Part shown: positions 1-12,257 of the stretch, piece by piece
Position numbering within the stretch: the first letter of the stretch is position 1
Layout of the letters: each line of letters opens with the position of its first letter
From: Pseudomonas sp. R5-89-07
GTDB taxonomy: Bacteria; Pseudomonadota; Gammaproteobacteria; Pseudomonadales; Pseudomonadaceae
Assembly: GCF_003851685.1 (NCBI RefSeq)
Contig: NZ_CP027727.1
Location: 496,001-560,000, forward strand
DNA length: 64,000 nucleotides
Direction: 5' to 3'
The notes under the pieces: generated by a model
Database searches by the model: none
Seen by the model: the letters and a program-made list of their open reading frames with translations, nothing else
What the model was told of the DNA's origin: nothing
Program-made: the position numbers and the translations under genes

Positions 1-632
1 AGCCGCAGGCCGTGCTGATCGACACCGCGACCCTTAACACCCTGCCGCCTCGCGAGCTGTCGGCGGGCCTGGCCGAAGTCATCAAGTACGGGCTGATTTG
101 CGACGAGCCCTTCCTGACCTGGCTGGAAGAACACATGGACGCCTTGCGCGCCCTTGACCAGGTCGCACTCACCGAAGCGATTTCCCGCTCATGCGCAGCC
201 AAGGCGCTGGTGGTGAATGCCGACGAACGGGAGTCCGGTGTACGCGCTACCCTGAACCTGGGCCACACCTTCGGCCATGCGATCGAAACGCACATGGGCT
301 ATGGTGTGTGGCTGCATGGGGAAGCCGTAGCGGCTGGCACCGTGATGGCATTGGAGATGTCGCAGCGCCTGGGCTGGATCAGCGCCCAGGAGCGTGATCG
401 CGGTATCCGTCTGTTCCAGCGCGCCGGTCTGCCGGTGATTCCGCCGTCAGAAATGACCGAGGCGGATTTCCTGGAACACATGGCAATAGACAAGAAAGTG
501 ATCGACGGTCGACTGCGCCTGGTGCTGTTGCGCCACATGGGCGAAGCAGTGGTGACCGACGATTATCCGAAAGAGATTCTACAGGCCACGCTGGGAGCGG
601 ATTACCGCGCCCTGGCCCAGCTCAAAGGTTAA
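1..632 (+). CDS. aroB: 3-dehydroquinate synthase, C-terminal part (5' end outside window)
   Basis: This is the C-terminal ~209 residues of AroB, which cyclises DAHP to 3-dehydroquinate, the second step of the shikimate pathway, in the cytoplasm using NAD+ and a divalent metal. The open frame enters from the left edge (first full codon at base 3), so no start is visible. The segment [16 protein letters not shown] and the metal-site stretch [12 protein letters not shown] are the standard AroB signatures. The stop lies 9 bases before the next gene, the damX-like ORF, which is the usual arrangement in Pseudomonas (aroK-aroB-damX). Confidence 0.97.
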   Translation, partial: PQAVLIDTATLNTLPPRELSAGLAEVIKYGLICDEPFLTWLEEHMDALRALDQVALTEAISRSCAAKALVVNADERESGVRATLNLGHTFGHAIETHMGYGVWLHGEAVAAGTVMALEMSQRLGWISAQERDRGIRLFQRAGLPVIPPSEMTEADFLEHMAIDKKVIDGRLRLVLLRHMGEAVVTDDYPKEILQATLGADYRALAQLKG

Positions 633-641
633 CAAGACCCG

Positions 642-2198
642 ATGACTAGTTTGCATGCCGACGAGGCGTTCCTCGGCCATTACCACCTGAGCCACGACCC
701 TTTCGCGCCTCGGGTGCCAGGTTTCAAATTCTTCCCTGCCCAGCGCAAGCCGGTGCTGGGGCAACTGCATCATCTCGCGCGCTACAGCCAGTTGCTGCTG
801 GTAGTCACGGGGCCGTTGGGCAGCGGCAAGACCTTGCTGCGCCAGGCGCTGGTCGCCAGCACCAACAAGCAATCGGTGCAGAGCGTTGTGGTCTCGGCCC
901 GTGGTGCCGGTGATGCGGCCGGCGTGCTGCGCCAGGTGGCGCAGGCGCTGGACGTCGCCAACGCCGAGCCCAACGCGATCCTCAAGCAGGTGGTGCAACT
1001 GGGCCTGACCGGCCAGGAAGTCTATCTGCTGGTGGATGATGCCGAGCAGCTCGATGAGTCCGCCCTGGAAGCACTGTTGGCGCTGGCCGCGGGTACGCCG
1101 GAAGGTCGCCCCCATGTGTTCCTGTTTGGCGAGTCATCGTTGATCGCCGATCTGGAGCAGATCAGCGGTGAGCAAGAGCTGTTTCACGTCATCGAATTGC
1201 AGCCGTACGAAGAAGAAGAAACCCGCGAATACCTGGCGCAGCGCCTCGAAGGTGCCGGGGCCGGTATCGAACTTTTCACCGCTGCGCAGATCTCTGATAT
1301 TCACGAAAGCTCCGATGGCTGGCCTGGCAACATCAATCAGGTTGCCCGCGATGCAATGATCGAAGCCATGATTGCCAGCCGCTCCGCGGTCAAGCGTCCA
1401 AAGATGGGGTTCACTATGCCTAAGAAGCACGTATTGGCTATTTCCGCCGTTGTCGTGGTCGCTGTCGCCGCCGCCTGGTTGATCCCAGGTCGCAGCAAGG
1501 CACCGACAACCGCCGGCGCGCCAACCGAACAGGCGCAGTTGCCACTGGGCAAGCCCACGCCAAATGTCGAATTCGCCAACTCTGGCCAACCGACCAACCT
1601 GCCGATGGTCGGCCAACCTGTGATGCGCGGCCCGCTGGCTGAAGAAGCCGGTGGCATCTCCGAAGGCGACGACGGCGTGCCGGTGGAAGGCTCCAGCGCC
1701 ACGCCGCCGACCGTGACCACCACCGCGCCGCCTGCGGGCGTGCCTGCCGGTACGCCAGCGACCCCAGTTGCACCGGTTGCCAAGCCTACCCCGGCACCGA
1801 CGGTTGCCACAGCCAAGCCTGCGCCGGCCGCCAAGCCCGCTCCAACACCTGCTCCAGCGGCCAAGCCTGCTGAAAAGCCTGCGGCCACCGTTGCCAAGGC
1901 CGGTGCTGCCGGCAGCAGCTGGTACAGCAGCCAGCCTACCGGCAACTTCGTGGTGCAGATCCTCGGCACCAGCTCCGAGGCCAACGCCCAGGCGTTCGTC
2001 AAGGAGCAGGGCGGCCAGTACCGTTATTTCAAGAAAGTGCTCAACGGCAAGCCGCTGTATGTGATCACTTACGGCAGCTTCCCAAGCCGCGCCGCAGCCG
2101 ATTCCGCCATCAAGGCCTTGCCAGCGAAGGTTCAGGCTGGTAAACCTTGGCCTCGCACTGTTGCCAGCGTTCAACAAGAACTGGCAACAACTCGCTGA
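642..2198 (+). CDS. DamX-like protein: ExeA/AAA-type ATPase domain, membrane segment and C-terminal SPOR domain
   Basis: 518 residues. The N-terminal part is an ExeA-like AAA domain with Walker A GPLGSGKT (57-64) and a Walker B-like VDDAEQ (131-136). A single hydrophobic segment follows (about 263-282), then a long Pro/Ala/Lys-rich linker (about 285-430), then a SPOR domain (about 434-512) of the kind that binds denuded septal peptidoglycan. The topology is type II: cytoplasmic ATPase and periplasmic SPOR. Position after aroB matches the gene called damX-like or hypothetical in pseudomonads. A role at the division septum is inferred from the SPOR domain. The E. coli DamX lacks a comparable intact ATPase signature, so function may differ. 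Confidence 0.85.
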   Translation: MTSLHADEAFLGHYHLSHDPFAPRVPGFKFFPAQRKPVLGQLHHLARYSQLLLVVTGPLGSGKTLLRQALVASTNKQSVQSVVVSARGAGDAAGVLRQVAQALDVANAEPNAILKQVVQLGLTGQEVYLLVDDAEQLDESALEALLALAAGTPEGRPHVFLFGESSLIADLEQISGEQELFHVIELQPYEEEETREYLAQRLEGAGAGIELFTAAQISDIHESSDGWPGNINQVARDAMIEAMIASRSAVKRPKMGFTMPKKHVLAISAVVVVAVAAAWLIPGRSKAPTTAGAPTEQAQLPLGKPTPNVEFANSGQPTNLPMVGQPVMRGPLAEEAGGISEGDDGVPVEGSSATPPTVTTTAPPAGVPAGTPATPVAPVAKPTPAPTVATAKPAPAAKPAPTPAPAAKPAEKPAATVAKAGAAGSSWYSSQPTGNFVVQILGTSSEANAQAFVKEQGGQYRYFKKVLNGKPLYVITYGSFPSRAAADSAIKALPAKVQAGKPWPRTVASVQQELATTR

Positions 2199-2204
2199 AG
2201 ATCC

Positions 2205-2225
2205 GGCGGCCTTACCCAGGCCGCC
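2205..2225 (+). terminator. GC-rich hairpin after the aroB-damX operon
   Basis: GGCGGCCT (2205-2212) pairs perfectly with AGGCCGCC (2218-2225) across a 5-base loop, seven bases after the damX-like stop. There is no clear T-run after it, so it may be a processing/stability hairpin or a weak terminator. Confidence 0.5.
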
Positions 2226-2411
2226 CTCCCGGCACCTCAAAATCAAACCGCAAGTGCGTGCGACCTCTACAGGCCGCGCGCTTTGTGGTGTCTGCGTCAT
2301 AGTAGCTTTTGAGTCGTAGCGGTCAGAATTAAAAAAGTTTTGACTAGCACAGCATATCGCTTTAAACCTTTCATAAATGCGACATAGATTTGCGACATTT
2401 CGTCGCTAAAT

Positions 2412-2440
2412 TTGTGAGCGTCTGTGTCGGTGTGTACAAT
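2412..2440 (+). promoter_or_regulatory. Likely sigma-70 promoter of gltBD, within the 353-base damX-gltB gap
   Basis: TTGTGA (2412-2417) and TACAAT (2435-2440) are separated by exactly 17 bases, giving a leader of about 105 nt before the gltB ATG. Just upstream, the pentamer GCGAC occurs twice and then inverted (about 2379-2405), which could be a regulator site. An alternative weaker -35 is TTGACT at 2340. The rest of the gap holds no gene that I can support. Confidence 0.55.
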
Positions 2441-2551
2441 GACCTCCCTTTTGCCCCCGCTAAGCCGGCGTACGTTCGGCGTGGAAGGTAACCGGTTGAA
2501 TTGAAAAGAAATTTGCCTCGGTATAAGAGGCAGCCTGGTGAGAAAGTGTCT

Positions 2552-5500
2552 ATGAAAGCAGGTCTGTACCAACCCGATGAATTCAAGGATAACTGCGGTT
2601 TCGGCCTGATAGCCCACATGCAGGGCGAGCCCAGTCATACCCTTTTGCAAACGGCCATCGAGGCCCTGACCTGCATGACCCACCGCGGTGGGATCAACGC
2701 CGACGGCAAGACCGGTGACGGCTGCGGCTTGCTGATTCAAAAGCCCGACCAGTTCCTGCGCGCTGTCGCCAAAGAGCATTTCGCCGTCGAACTGCCCAAG
2801 CAGTACGCCGTGGGCATGGTGTTTTTCAACCAGGACCCGGTCAAAGCCCAAGCCGCTCGCGAGAACATGAACCGCGAGATCGTTGCCGCCGGCCTGCAGC
2901 TCGTCGGCTGGCGCAAAGTGCCAATCGACACCAGCGTCCTCGGCCGCCTGGCCCTGGAGCGTCTGCCGCAGATCGAACAAGTGTTTATCGCAGGCGACGG
3001 CCTGAGCGATCAGGACATGGCGATCAAGCTGTTCACATCGCGTCGTCGCTCGTCGGTGCTCAACGCCGCCGATACCGACCACTACATCTGCAGCTTTTCC
3101 CACAAGACCATCATTTATAAAGGCCTGATGATGCCGGCGGACCTCACCGCCTTTTATCCGGACCTGAGCGATGAGCGCCTGCAAACCGCCATCTGCGTGT
3201 TCCACCAGCGCTTCTCCACCAACACCCTGCCGAAATGGCCGCTGGCCCAGCCATTCCGCTTCCTTGCCCACAACGGCGAGATCAACACCATCACCGGCAA
3301 CCGCAACTGGGCCGTGGCCCGTCGCACCAAGTTCGCCAACGATCTGATGGACCTGGAAGAGCTCGGCCCGCTGGTCAACCGCGTGGGCTCGGACTCTTCC
3401 AGCATGGATAACATGCTCGAGCTGATGGTCACCGGCGGCATCGACCTGTTCCGTGGCGTGCGCATGATCATTCCGCCAGCGTGGCAGAACGTCGAGACCA
3501 TGGACCCGGATCTGCGGGCGTTCTACGAATACAACTCGATGCACATGGAACCGTGGGACGGCCCGGCCGGCGTGGTCATGACCGACGGCCGCTACGCGGT
3601 GTGCCTGCTCGACCGTAACGGCCTGCGCCCGGCGCGCTGGGTCACCACCACCAACGGTTTTATCACCCTGGCGTCGGAAATCGGCGTATGGGACTACAAG
3701 CCTGAAGACGTGATCGCCAAAGGCCGCGTAGGCCCTGGCCAGATCCTCGCCGTGGACACCGAAACCGGGCAGATCCTCGACACCGACGCCATCGACAACC
3801 GTTTGAAGTCCCGTCATCCGTACAAGCAATGGCTGCGCAAGAACGCCTTGCGCATCCAGGCGACCATGGAAGACAACGACCACGGCTCGGCTTTCTACGA
3901 CGTCGATCAGCTCAAGCAGTACATGAAGATGTACCAGGTTACGTTCGAAGAGCGCGACCAGGTGCTGCGCCCGCTCGGCGAGCAGGGCTACGAAGCCGTT
4001 GGCTCCATGGGCGATGACACGCCGATGGCCGTGCTGTCCCAGCGTGTACGCACGCCGTACGACTACTTCCGCCAGCAGTTCGCCCAGGTGACCAACCCAC
4101 CGATCGATCCGCTGCGCGAAGCCATCGTGATGTCGCTGGAAGTGTGCCTGGGTGCCGAGCGCAACATATTCCAGGAATCGCCGGAGCACGCTTCCCGCGT
4201 GATCCTCAGCTCGCCGGTCGTTTCCCCGGCCAAGTGGCGTTCGTTGATGACCCTGGAACGTCCAGGTTTCGACCGCCAGATCATCGACCTGAACTACGAC
4301 GAGAGCCTTGGCCTTGAAGCCGCTGTGCGCAACGTCGCCGACCAGGCCGAAGAAGCCGTGCGCGCCGGTCGTACCCAGATCGTGCTGACCGACCGGCATA
4401 TTGCCCCCGGCAAGCTGCCGATCCACGCTTCGCTGGCCACCGGCGCGGTGCATCACCGCCTGACCGAAAAAGGCCTGCGTTGCGACTCCAACATCCTGGT
4501 GGAAACCGCCACTGCCCGCGACCCGCATCATTTCGCTGTATTGATCGGTTTCGGCGCTTCGGCGGTCTATCCGTTCCTCGCGTACGAAGTGCTTGGCGAC
4601 CTGATCCGTACCGGCGAAGTGCTGGGCGACCTTTACGAAGTGTTCAAGAACTACCGTAAGGGCATCACCAAGGGCCTGCTCAAGATCCTGTCGAAGATGG
4701 GCATCTCCACGGTCACCTCGTACCGTGGCGCGCAACTGTTCGAAGCCATCGGCCTGTCCGAAGAAGTCTGCGAGTTGAGCTTCCGTGGCGTGCCAAGCCG
4801 TATCAAGGGTGCGCGTTTCGTCGACATCGAAGCCGAACAGAAAGCCCTGGCGGCCGAAGCCTGGAGCGCGCGCAAGCCGATCCAGCAAGGCGGCCTGCTC
4901 AAGTTCGTGCACGGTGGTGAATATCACGCCTACAACCCGGACGTGGTCAGCACCCTGCAGGCCGCTGTGCAGCAGGGCGACTACGCCAAGTTCAAGCAAT
5001 ACACGAGCCTGGTGGACAACCGCCCGGTGTCGATGATCCGCGACTTGCTCAAGGTGAAGACCCTGGACACAGCGCTGGACATCAGCGAAATCGAGCCGCT
5101 GGAGTCGATCCTCAAGCGCTTCGACTCCGCCGGTATTTCCCTGGGCGCGCTGTCGCCTGAGGCTCACGAAGCACTGGCCGAAGCCATGAACCGCCTGGGC
5201 GCGCGTTCCAACTCCGGCGAAGGTGGTGAGGACCCGGCGCGCTACGGCACGATCAAGAGTTCGAAAATCAAGCAGGTTGCTACCGGCCGTTTCGGCGTGA
5301 CCCCGGAATACCTGGTCAACGCCGAAGTGCTGCAGATCAAGGTAGCCCAGGGCGCCAAGCCCGGTGAAGGCGGCCAACTGCCCGGCGGCAAGGTCAACGG
5401 TTTGATCGCCAAGCTGCGTTATGCGGTGCCCGGCGTGACGCTGATCTCGCCACCGCCGCACCACGACATCTATTCGATTGAAGACTTGTCGCAGCTGATT

Positions 5501-6997
5501 TTCGACCTCAAGCAAGTCAACCCGCAGGCCCTGGTCTCGGTGAAACTGGTCGCGGAAGCCGGCGTTGGCACCATCGCCGCCGGTGTGGCCAAGGCCTATG
5601 CCGACCTGATCACCATTTCCGGTTACGACGGTGGCACCGGCGCTTCGCCGCTGACCTCGATCAAATATGCCGGCGCACCGTGGGAGCTCGGCCTGGCCGA
5701 AACCCACCAGACCCTGCGCGGCAACGACCTGCGCGGCAAAGTGCGGGTACAGACCGACGGCGGCCTGAAAACCGGCCTCGACGTGATCAAGGCCGCGATC
5801 CTCGGCGCCGAGAGCTTCGGTTTCGGCACTGCGCCGATGATTGCCCTGGGCTGCAAATACCTGCGCATCTGCCACCTGAACAACTGCGCGACCGGCGTTG
5901 CCACCCAGAACGAGAAGCTGCGCAAGGACCACTACATCGGCACCGTCGACATGGTGGTGAATTTCTTCACCTACGTCGCCGAAGAGACCCGTGAGTGGCT
6001 GGCCAAGCTGGGCGTGCGTTCGCTGGAAGAGCTGATCGGCCGTACCGATCTGCTCGACGTCCTCGAAGGCCAGACCGCCAAGCAACAGCACCTGGACCTG
6101 ACGCCGTTGCTGGGCAGCGATCATATCCCGGCAGACAAGCCACAGTTCTGCCAGGTGGACCGCAATCCGCCGTTCGATAAAGGCCTGCTGGCCGAGAAGA
6201 TGGTCGACTTGGCCGGCTCCTCGATCAATGACGCCAGCGGTGGCGAATTCGCCCTGGAGATCTGCAACTGCGACCGTTCCATCGGCGCGCGCATCTCCGG
6301 CGAAATCGCGCGCAAGCACGGCAACCAAGGCATGGCGAAAGCGCCGATCACCTTCCGCTTCAAGGGCACCGCGGGCCAGAGCTTCGGCGTGTGGAACGCC
6401 GGTGGCCTGCACATGTACCTGGAAGGCGACGCCAACGACTACGTGGGCAAAGGCATGACCGGCGGCAAGCTGGTGATCGTTCCGCCTCAAGGCAGCATCT
6501 ACAAGACCCAGGACAGTGCCATCATCGGCAACACCTGCCTGTACGGCGCCACCGGAGGCAAGTTGTTCGCCGCCGGCACTGCCGGCGAGCGTTTCGCCGT
6601 GCGTAACTCCGGTGCCCACACCGTGGTTGAAGGCACCGGCGATCACTGCTGCGAGTACATGACCGGGGGCTTTGTCGCGGTACTGGGCAAGACCGGTTAC
6701 AACTTCGGTTCGGGCATGACCGGCGGTTTCGCCTACGTGCTCGACCAGGACAACACCTTCGTCGACAAGGTCAACCACGAGTTGGTCGAGATCCAGCGGA
6801 TCAGCGGCGAGGCCATGGAGTCGTACCGCAACCACTTGCAGCACGTGCTGGACGAGTACGTTGAGGAAACCGGCAGCGAATGGGGTCGTAACCTCGCCGA
6901 GAACCTCGATGATTACCTGCGTCGTTTCTGGCTGGTCAAGCCCAAGGCTGCCAACCTGAAATCGTTGCTTTCCAGCATCCGTGCCAACCCGCAGTGA
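2552..6997 (+). CDS. gltB: Glutamate synthase [NADPH] large subunit
   Basis: 1481 residues, the normal length for bacterial GltB. It transfers the amide nitrogen of glutamine to 2-oxoglutarate with reducing power delivered by GltD; this is the core of ammonium assimilation. The ATG at 2552 is chosen over TTG at 2501 because it follows GGTGAG at proper spacing and leaves a 14-residue propeptide before Cys15 (DNCGFGL), which must become the N-terminal nucleophile of the class II amidotransferase. The 3Fe-4S cysteines are visible as C1101, C1107 and C1112. The C-terminal part is the glycine-rich GXGXG beta-helix. It is followed 32 bases later by gltD. Confidence 0.98.
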   Translation: MKAGLYQPDEFKDNCGFGLIAHMQGEPSHTLLQTAIEALTCMTHRGGINADGKTGDGCGLLIQKPDQFLRAVAKEHFAVELPKQYAVGMVFFNQDPVKAQAARENMNREIVAAGLQLVGWRKVPIDTSVLGRLALERLPQIEQVFIAGDGLSDQDMAIKLFTSRRRSSVLNAADTDHYICSFSHKTIIYKGLMMPADLTAFYPDLSDERLQTAICVFHQRFSTNTLPKWPLAQPFRFLAHNGEINTITGNRNWAVARRTKFANDLMDLEELGPLVNRVGSDSSSMDNMLELMVTGGIDLFRGVRMIIPPAWQNVETMDPDLRAFYEYNSMHMEPWDGPAGVVMTDGRYAVCLLDRNGLRPARWVTTTNGFITLASEIGVWDYKPEDVIAKGRVGPGQILAVDTETGQILDTDAIDNRLKSRHPYKQWLRKNALRIQATMEDNDHGSAFYDVDQLKQYMKMYQVTFEERDQVLRPLGEQGYEAVGSMGDDTPMAVLSQRVRTPYDYFRQQFAQVTNPPIDPLREAIVMSLEVCLGAERNIFQESPEHASRVILSSPVVSPAKWRSLMTLERPGFDRQIIDLNYDESLGLEAAVRNVADQAEEAVRAGRTQIVLTDRHIAPGKLPIHASLATGAVHHRLTEKGLRCDSNILVETATARDPHHFAVLIGFGASAVYPFLAYEVLGDLIRTGEVLGDLYEVFKNYRKGITKGLLKILSKMGISTVTSYRGAQLFEAIGLSEEVCELSFRGVPSRIKGARFVDIEAEQKALAAEAWSARKPIQQGGLLKFVHGGEYHAYNPDVVSTLQAAVQQGDYAKFKQYTSLVDNRPVSMIRDLLKVKTLDTALDISEIEPLESILKRFDSAGISLGALSPEAHEALAEAMNRLGARSNSGEGGEDPARYGTIKSSKIKQVATGRFGVTPEYLVNAEVLQIKVAQGAKPGEGGQLPGGKVNGLIAKLRYAVPGVTLISPPPHHDIYSIEDLSQLIFDLKQVNPQALVSVKLVAEAGVGTIAAGVAKAYADLITISGYDGGTGASPLTSIKYAGAPWELGLAETHQTLRGNDLRGKVRVQTDGGLKTGLDVIKAAILGAESFGFGTAPMIALGCKYLRICHLNNCATGVATQNEKLRKDHYIGTVDMVVNFFTYVAEETREWLAKLGVRSLEELIGRTDLLDVLEGQTAKQQHLDLTPLLGSDHIPADKPQFCQVDRNPPFDKGLLAEKMVDLAGSSINDASGGEFALEICNCDRSIGARISGEIARKHGNQGMAKAPITFRFKGTAGQSFGVWNAGGLHMYLEGDANDYVGKGMTGGKLVIVPPQGSIYKTQDSAIIGNTCLYGATGGKLFAAGTAGERFAVRNSGAHTVVEGTGDHCCEYMTGGFVAVLGKTGYNFGSGMTGGFAYVLDQDNTFVDKVNHELVEIQRISGEAMESYRNHLQHVLDEYVEETGSEWGRNLAENLDDYLRRFWLVKPKAANLKSLLSSIRANPQ

Positions 6998-7020
6998 TAT
7001 GCGCCTGAAGAGTTTGATGA

Positions 7021-8448
<1,428 letters not shown>

Positions 8449-8477
8449 CGCCGATCCCCGTTTGAAACGGGATCAAA

Positions 8478-8570
8478 ATGTGGGTGGGGGCTTGCCCCCG
8501 ATGGCGGAGTATCAGTCACCAGATTTACTGGCTGACACACCGCCATCGGGGGCAAGCCCCCTCCCACATT
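8478..8570. repeat. REPIN, class A (two inverted REP palindromes)
   Basis: The left arm begins AATGTGGGTGGGGGCTTGCC and the right arm is its inverted copy ending GGCAAGCCCCCTCCCACATT, with about 45 bases between the hairpin cores. The left arm carries one difference (GGGTGG for GGGAGG) from the other class A copies. It lies between gltD and hemE. Confidence 0.9.
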
Positions 8571-8616
8571 GTTTTGTGCTGTGTTCAAGCTGGCGCGACA
8601 AATTGACCCGATAGAC

Positions 8617-8644
8617 AAAAGGCACGGCGCATTCCGTGCCTTTT
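8617..8644 (+). terminator. Rho-independent terminator after gltBD
   Basis: GGCACGG (8621-8627) pairs with CCGTGCC (8634-8640), extended by AAAA on the left and TTTT on the right, so it can act in both directions. It sits between the REPIN and the hemE start. Confidence 0.75.
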
Positions 8645-8691
8645 GCGTCGCGCTCTGAGAAAATGCCCGCACTTTTTTTGCGGATGCCGAC

Positions 8692-9759
8692 ATGACTGCC
8701 CTCAAGAACGACCGTTTCCTTCGTGCCCTGCTCAAGCAGCCCGTCGACGTCACCCCCGTGTGGATGATGCGTCAAGCCGGTCGCTACTTGCCGGAATACC
8801 GCGCCAGTCGCGCCAATGCCGGCGACTTCATGAGCCTGTGCATGAATCCTGCGTTCGCCTGCGAAGTCACGATGCAGCCGCTGGACCGCTACCCGCAACT
8901 GGACGCGGCCATCCTCTTCTCCGACATCCTCACCATTCCAGACGCCATGGGCCAAGGCCTGTACTTCGAGACCGGCGAAGGCCCGCGCTTCAGGAAAGTC
9001 GTCAGCACCCTGGCCGATATCGAAGCCTTGCCGATCCCTGATCCGCACAAAGACCTCGGCTACGTGATGGATGCTGTCAGCACCATCCGCCGCGAACTCA
9101 ACGGCCGCGTGCCACTGATCGGCTTCTCCGGCAGCCCATGGACCCTGGCCACCTACATGGTCGAAGGCGGCTCGTCGAAAGACTTCCGCAAGACCAAGGC
9201 CATGCTCTACGACAACCCGCACGCCATGCACCTGCTGTTGGACAAGCTGGCGCAGTCGGTCACGTCCTACCTCAATGGCCAGATCATGGCCGGCGCGCAA
9301 GCGGTGCAGATCTTCGATACTTGGGGCGGCAACTTGTCCGCTGCGGCGTACCAGGAGTTCTCCCTGGCCTACATGCGCAAGATTGTCAGCGGCCTGATCC
9401 GCGAACACGAAGGCCGCAAAGTGCCGGTCATCCTGTTCACCAAGGGCGGTGGCCTGTGGCTGGAAAGCATCGCCGACGCCGGTGCAGATGCATTGGGCCT
9501 GGACTGGACGTGCGATATTGGCGAAGCCCGCCGCCGTGTGGGTAACCAGGTTGCGCTGCAAGGCAACATGGACCCAACCGTGCTGTACGCCAAGCCTGAA
9601 GCGATCCGCACCGAAGTCGGCCGCATCCTCGCCAGCTACGGCAAAGGTACCGGCCACGTGTTCAACCTGGGCCATGGCATCACGCCGGAAGTGAATCCGG
9701 AGCATGCGGGTGCGTTCCTGCGCGCAGTGCATGAACTCTCGGCTCAGTACCACGAATAA
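8692..9759 (+). CDS. hemE: Uroporphyrinogen decarboxylase
   Basis: 355 residues, standard length. It removes four carboxyl groups from uroporphyrinogen III to give coproporphyrinogen III in haem synthesis; it is cytosolic and cofactor-free. The N-terminal signature [17 protein letters not shown] and the internal [16 protein letters not shown] stretch are diagnostic. It is a single-gene unit here, flanked by REPINs on both sides, and converges with the MFS gene downstream. Confidence 0.98.
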   Translation: MTALKNDRFLRALLKQPVDVTPVWMMRQAGRYLPEYRASRANAGDFMSLCMNPAFACEVTMQPLDRYPQLDAAILFSDILTIPDAMGQGLYFETGEGPRFRKVVSTLADIEALPIPDPHKDLGYVMDAVSTIRRELNGRVPLIGFSGSPWTLATYMVEGGSSKDFRKTKAMLYDNPHAMHLLLDKLAQSVTSYLNGQIMAGAQAVQIFDTWGGNLSAAAYQEFSLAYMRKIVSGLIREHEGRKVPVILFTKGGGLWLESIADAGADALGLDWTCDIGEARRRVGNQVALQGNMDPTVLYAKPEAIRTEVGRILASYGKGTGHVFNLGHGITPEVNPEHAGAFLRAVHELSAQYHE

Positions 9760-9771
9760 AACGCAAAACAA

Positions 9772-9864
9772 AATGTGGGAGGGGGCTTGCCCCCGATAGC
9801 GGTGGATCAGTGACAGATACTGAGCCTGACACACCGCCATCGGGGGCAAGCCCCCTCCCACATT
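9772..9864. repeat. REPIN, class A
   Basis: Two inverted copies of AATGTGGGAGGGGGCTTGCC, 93 bases overall. The inner flanks are also complementary (GATAGCGGTG against CACCGCCATC). It fills the convergent gap between hemE and the MFS gene. Confidence 0.93.
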
Positions 9865-9879
9865 AAAAGCAGGAAAATC

Positions 9880-11154
9880 TCAGACCCTCGCCCGCCCCAA
9901 CGGCGGCAGCTTGGCCAGCTTCAACGCCACCAGCAACGCGCCAATCAACAACGCGACGATAAACGCGCCAATCCCGTTCCAGCCGCCGAAGTGCCAGAAA
10001 AACCCGCCTGCCGTCCCGGCAATGCTTGACCCCGCGTAATAACAAAACAGATACAGCGACGATGCCTGCCCCTTCGCCTTCAGCGCACGACGGCCGATCC
10101 AGCTGCTGGCCACCGAATGGGCGGCGAAGAAGCCAAAAGTAAAGATCAGCATGCCCGGCACCACCAGCCACAGCGGGCTGAACAGTGTCAGGACCATACC
10201 GGCGAGCATCAGCACAATGGTGCCCCACAGCACGCGGCGACGGCCCAGGCGGTCGGCGAGGGAGCCGATTTTCGCCGAGCTGTAGATGCCGGACAGGTAC
10301 ACCAGCGACAGCAGGCCGACCACGGCCTGGCTAAGGTCATACGGGTCGGCCAGCAAGCGATAGCCGATGTAGTTGAACAGGGTCACGAACGCACCCATCA
10401 ACAGGAAGGCTTCCAGAAACAGCCACGGCAGGCCCGCGTCCTTGAAATGCATCACGAAGCCGTCCAGCAGGCTGCGCGGCTTGAGGCTGCTGGCGCGGAA
10501 GTTGCGCGATTCGGGGAGGATTTTCCAGAACACCGTCGCGGCGATCAGCGCCAGGCCGCCGATGATCAGCATTGCGGTGTGCCAACTGACAAAGTCGATC
10601 AGCACGCCGATGATCAGGCGCCCGCTCATGCCGCCAATCGCATTGCCGCCGATGTACAGGCCCATGGCCAGGCCAATGTGCTGCGGGTGGATCTCTTCGC
10701 TCAGGTAGGTCATCGCCACGGCGGCCAAGCCGCTCAAGGACAGGCCCACCAGCGCACGCATCAGCAGAATGCCCTCCCAGTTCGGCATCAGGCCACTGGC
10801 AATCGTGGCCAGCGCCGCACAGAACAGCGCGGCGACCATCACCGGCTTGCGCCCCAGCCGGTCGGAAATCGGCCCAGTGATCAACAAGCCAAACGCCAAC
10901 ATCGCAGTGGCAACCGACAGGATCAGGCTGCTTTGTGCGGCATTGATGGAAAACTCGTGGGACAGCGCCGGCATCATCGGCTGTACGCAATACAGCAGGG
11001 CGAAGGTCGCAAACCCGCCGGAGAACAGCGCCAGCACCGTGCGCATGAACATCGGCGTGCCTTTTTCGATGTAGTCGTCGTTAAGCTGGGCGACGACTTC
11101 ATCCAGGGCGGTGGGCGGGGCTTCTTGAGCGTGTACAGCAACAGCAGATTTCAC
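9880..11154 (-). CDS. MFS transporter, YnfM-like
   Basis: 424 residues with about 12 hydrophobic segments and the MFS motif A loop GPISDRLGRKP after helix 2, repeated as GSLADRLGRRR in the second half. This is an inner-membrane, proton-driven permease of the YnfM/drug-exporter type; its substrate is unknown. The GTG at 11154 is preferred over an upstream TTG (11190) because GAGGT lies five bases before it. It is divergent from the LysR gene at 11277, a pairing that suggests LysR control. A related MFS gene occupies this position near hemE in P. aeruginosa as I recall it. Confidence 0.85.
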   Translation of the reverse strand: MKSAVAVHAQEAPPTALDEVVAQLNDDYIEKGTPMFMRTVLALFSGGFATFALLYCVQPMMPALSHEFSINAAQSSLILSVATAMLAFGLLITGPISDRLGRKPVMVAALFCAALATIASGLMPNWEGILLMRALVGLSLSGLAAVAMTYLSEEIHPQHIGLAMGLYIGGNAIGGMSGRLIIGVLIDFVSWHTAMLIIGGLALIAATVFWKILPESRNFRASSLKPRSLLDGFVMHFKDAGLPWLFLEAFLLMGAFVTLFNYIGYRLLADPYDLSQAVVGLLSLVYLSGIYSSAKIGSLADRLGRRRVLWGTIVLMLAGMVLTLFSPLWLVVPGMLIFTFGFFAAHSVASSWIGRRALKAKGQASSLYLFCYYAGSSIAGTAGGFFWHFGGWNGIGAFIVALLIGALLVALKLAKLPPLGRARV

Positions 11155-11276
11155 GGGGACCTCGGGGAAAAAGACTGCCACGGCCGGCAATACGAAAAAG
11201 AATATAGCTGGCTAATGATTCTTTCCAATATATTGTTCGACCTGTTTGATAGCTTTAACGACCTAATGAGGCTTGC

Positions 11277-12170
11277 ATGGAATTACGTCACCTGCGCTAC
11301 TTCATCGCCGTCGCCGAAGAGCTGCATTTCGGCCGCGCCGCGCAAGTACTGGGGATCTCCCAGCCGCCGCTGAGCCAGCAAATCCAGGCGCTGGAACAGG
11401 AAGTGGGCGCGCGGTTATTCGAGCGTACCAACCGTCGGGTCGAGTTGAGTGAAGCGGGGCGCCTGTTCCTGAACGAAGCGCGCCTGGTGCTGACCCAGGT
11501 CGATAAAGCGGCGGACGTCGCTCGGCGGGCGCAGATGGGAGAACTGGGAGAGCTGAAAATCGGCTTTACCTCGTCGGCGCCGTTCACCGCCAGCATCCCG
11601 CAGGCGATCTTTGCGTTTCGCCAGGCGTTTGCGGCTGTGCATTTGAGCCTGCAGGAGATGAGCAGCACCCAAGTCGCCGAATCGTTGGTGGACGAGTCGA
11701 TCCAGGTCGGGTTCATGCGGCCATTGCCGTTGCCGGACTCCCTCAGCGTGATCGAGCTGATGCGCGAGCCGTTGGTGGCGGTATTGAGCGCCGGGCACCC
11801 ATTGGCACAGGGCAGCGAGCGAGGTTTGCACCTGGCGCAGTTGGCAGAGGAACCCTTTGTGTTTTTCCCGCGCAGTTATGGCAGCGGCCTCTATGCACAA
11901 CTGCTCAACCTGGCCCGCGACGCCGGCTTCAGCCCGCGCTTTGCCCAGGAAGCCGGTGAAGCGATGACCATCATTGGTCTGGTGGCGGCGGGGCTGGGGG
12001 TGTCGGTGCTGCCCGCTTCCTATCAGCGTATTCGCATCGATGGTGTGGTGTACCGCACCTTGCTGGACCCGGAGGCGGTAACGGCGGTGTGGCTGGTGCA
12101 GCGCAACGGCACGCAGTCGCCGATGGCGCAGGCGTTTGTGGAACTGCTCACACGTAAAGCGCAGCTGTAA
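11277..12170 (+). CDS. LysR-family transcriptional regulator
   Basis: 297 residues, typical LTTR size. The N-terminal winged HTH is clear (MELRHLRYFIAVAEELHFGR followed by AAQVLGISQPPLSQQI), and the remainder is a periplasmic-binding-protein-like effector domain. GAGG precedes the ATG. It is transcribed away from the MFS gene across a 122-base AT-richer gap that should hold both promoters; no unambiguous T-N11-A box could be fixed by eye. The effector is unknown. Confidence 0.93.
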   Translation: MELRHLRYFIAVAEELHFGRAAQVLGISQPPLSQQIQALEQEVGARLFERTNRRVELSEAGRLFLNEARLVLTQVDKAADVARRAQMGELGELKIGFTSSAPFTASIPQAIFAFRQAFAAVHLSLQEMSSTQVAESLVDESIQVGFMRPLPLPDSLSVIELMREPLVAVLSAGHPLAQGSERGLHLAQLAEEPFVFFPRSYGSGLYAQLLNLARDAGFSPRFAQEAGEAMTIIGLVAAGLGVSVLPASYQRIRIDGVVYRTLLDPEAVTAVWLVQRNGTQSPMAQAFVELLTRKAQL

Positions 12171-12194
12171 GCTGGATCACATATCAGGTAACGC

Positions 12195-12240
12195 AAGCGG
12201 CTTAGTCATTCGCGAGAAACTTGCGCAGAACCGCTTTTTT
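12195..12240 (+). terminator. Nested-hairpin terminator after the LysR gene
   Basis: AAGCGG (12195-12200) pairs with CCGCTT (12231-12236), followed by a run of T. Inside it CGCGAG-AAA-CTTGCG forms a second hairpin. It lies 24 bases after the LysR stop. Confidence 0.55.
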
Positions 12241-12257
12241 CAGGCGAGTGAATATGG

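Noticed and set aside
2501..2551. TTG start for gltB giving 17 extra residues
   Set aside because: It adds sequence before the propeptide without a Shine-Dalgarno; the ATG at 2552 fits the family length and Cys15.
2297..6844. 1515-residue open frame antisense to gltB
   Set aside because: It mirrors gltB codons; high GC at third positions keeps the opposite frame open, and the translation has no domain and biased His/Asp/Gly composition. gltB is certain.
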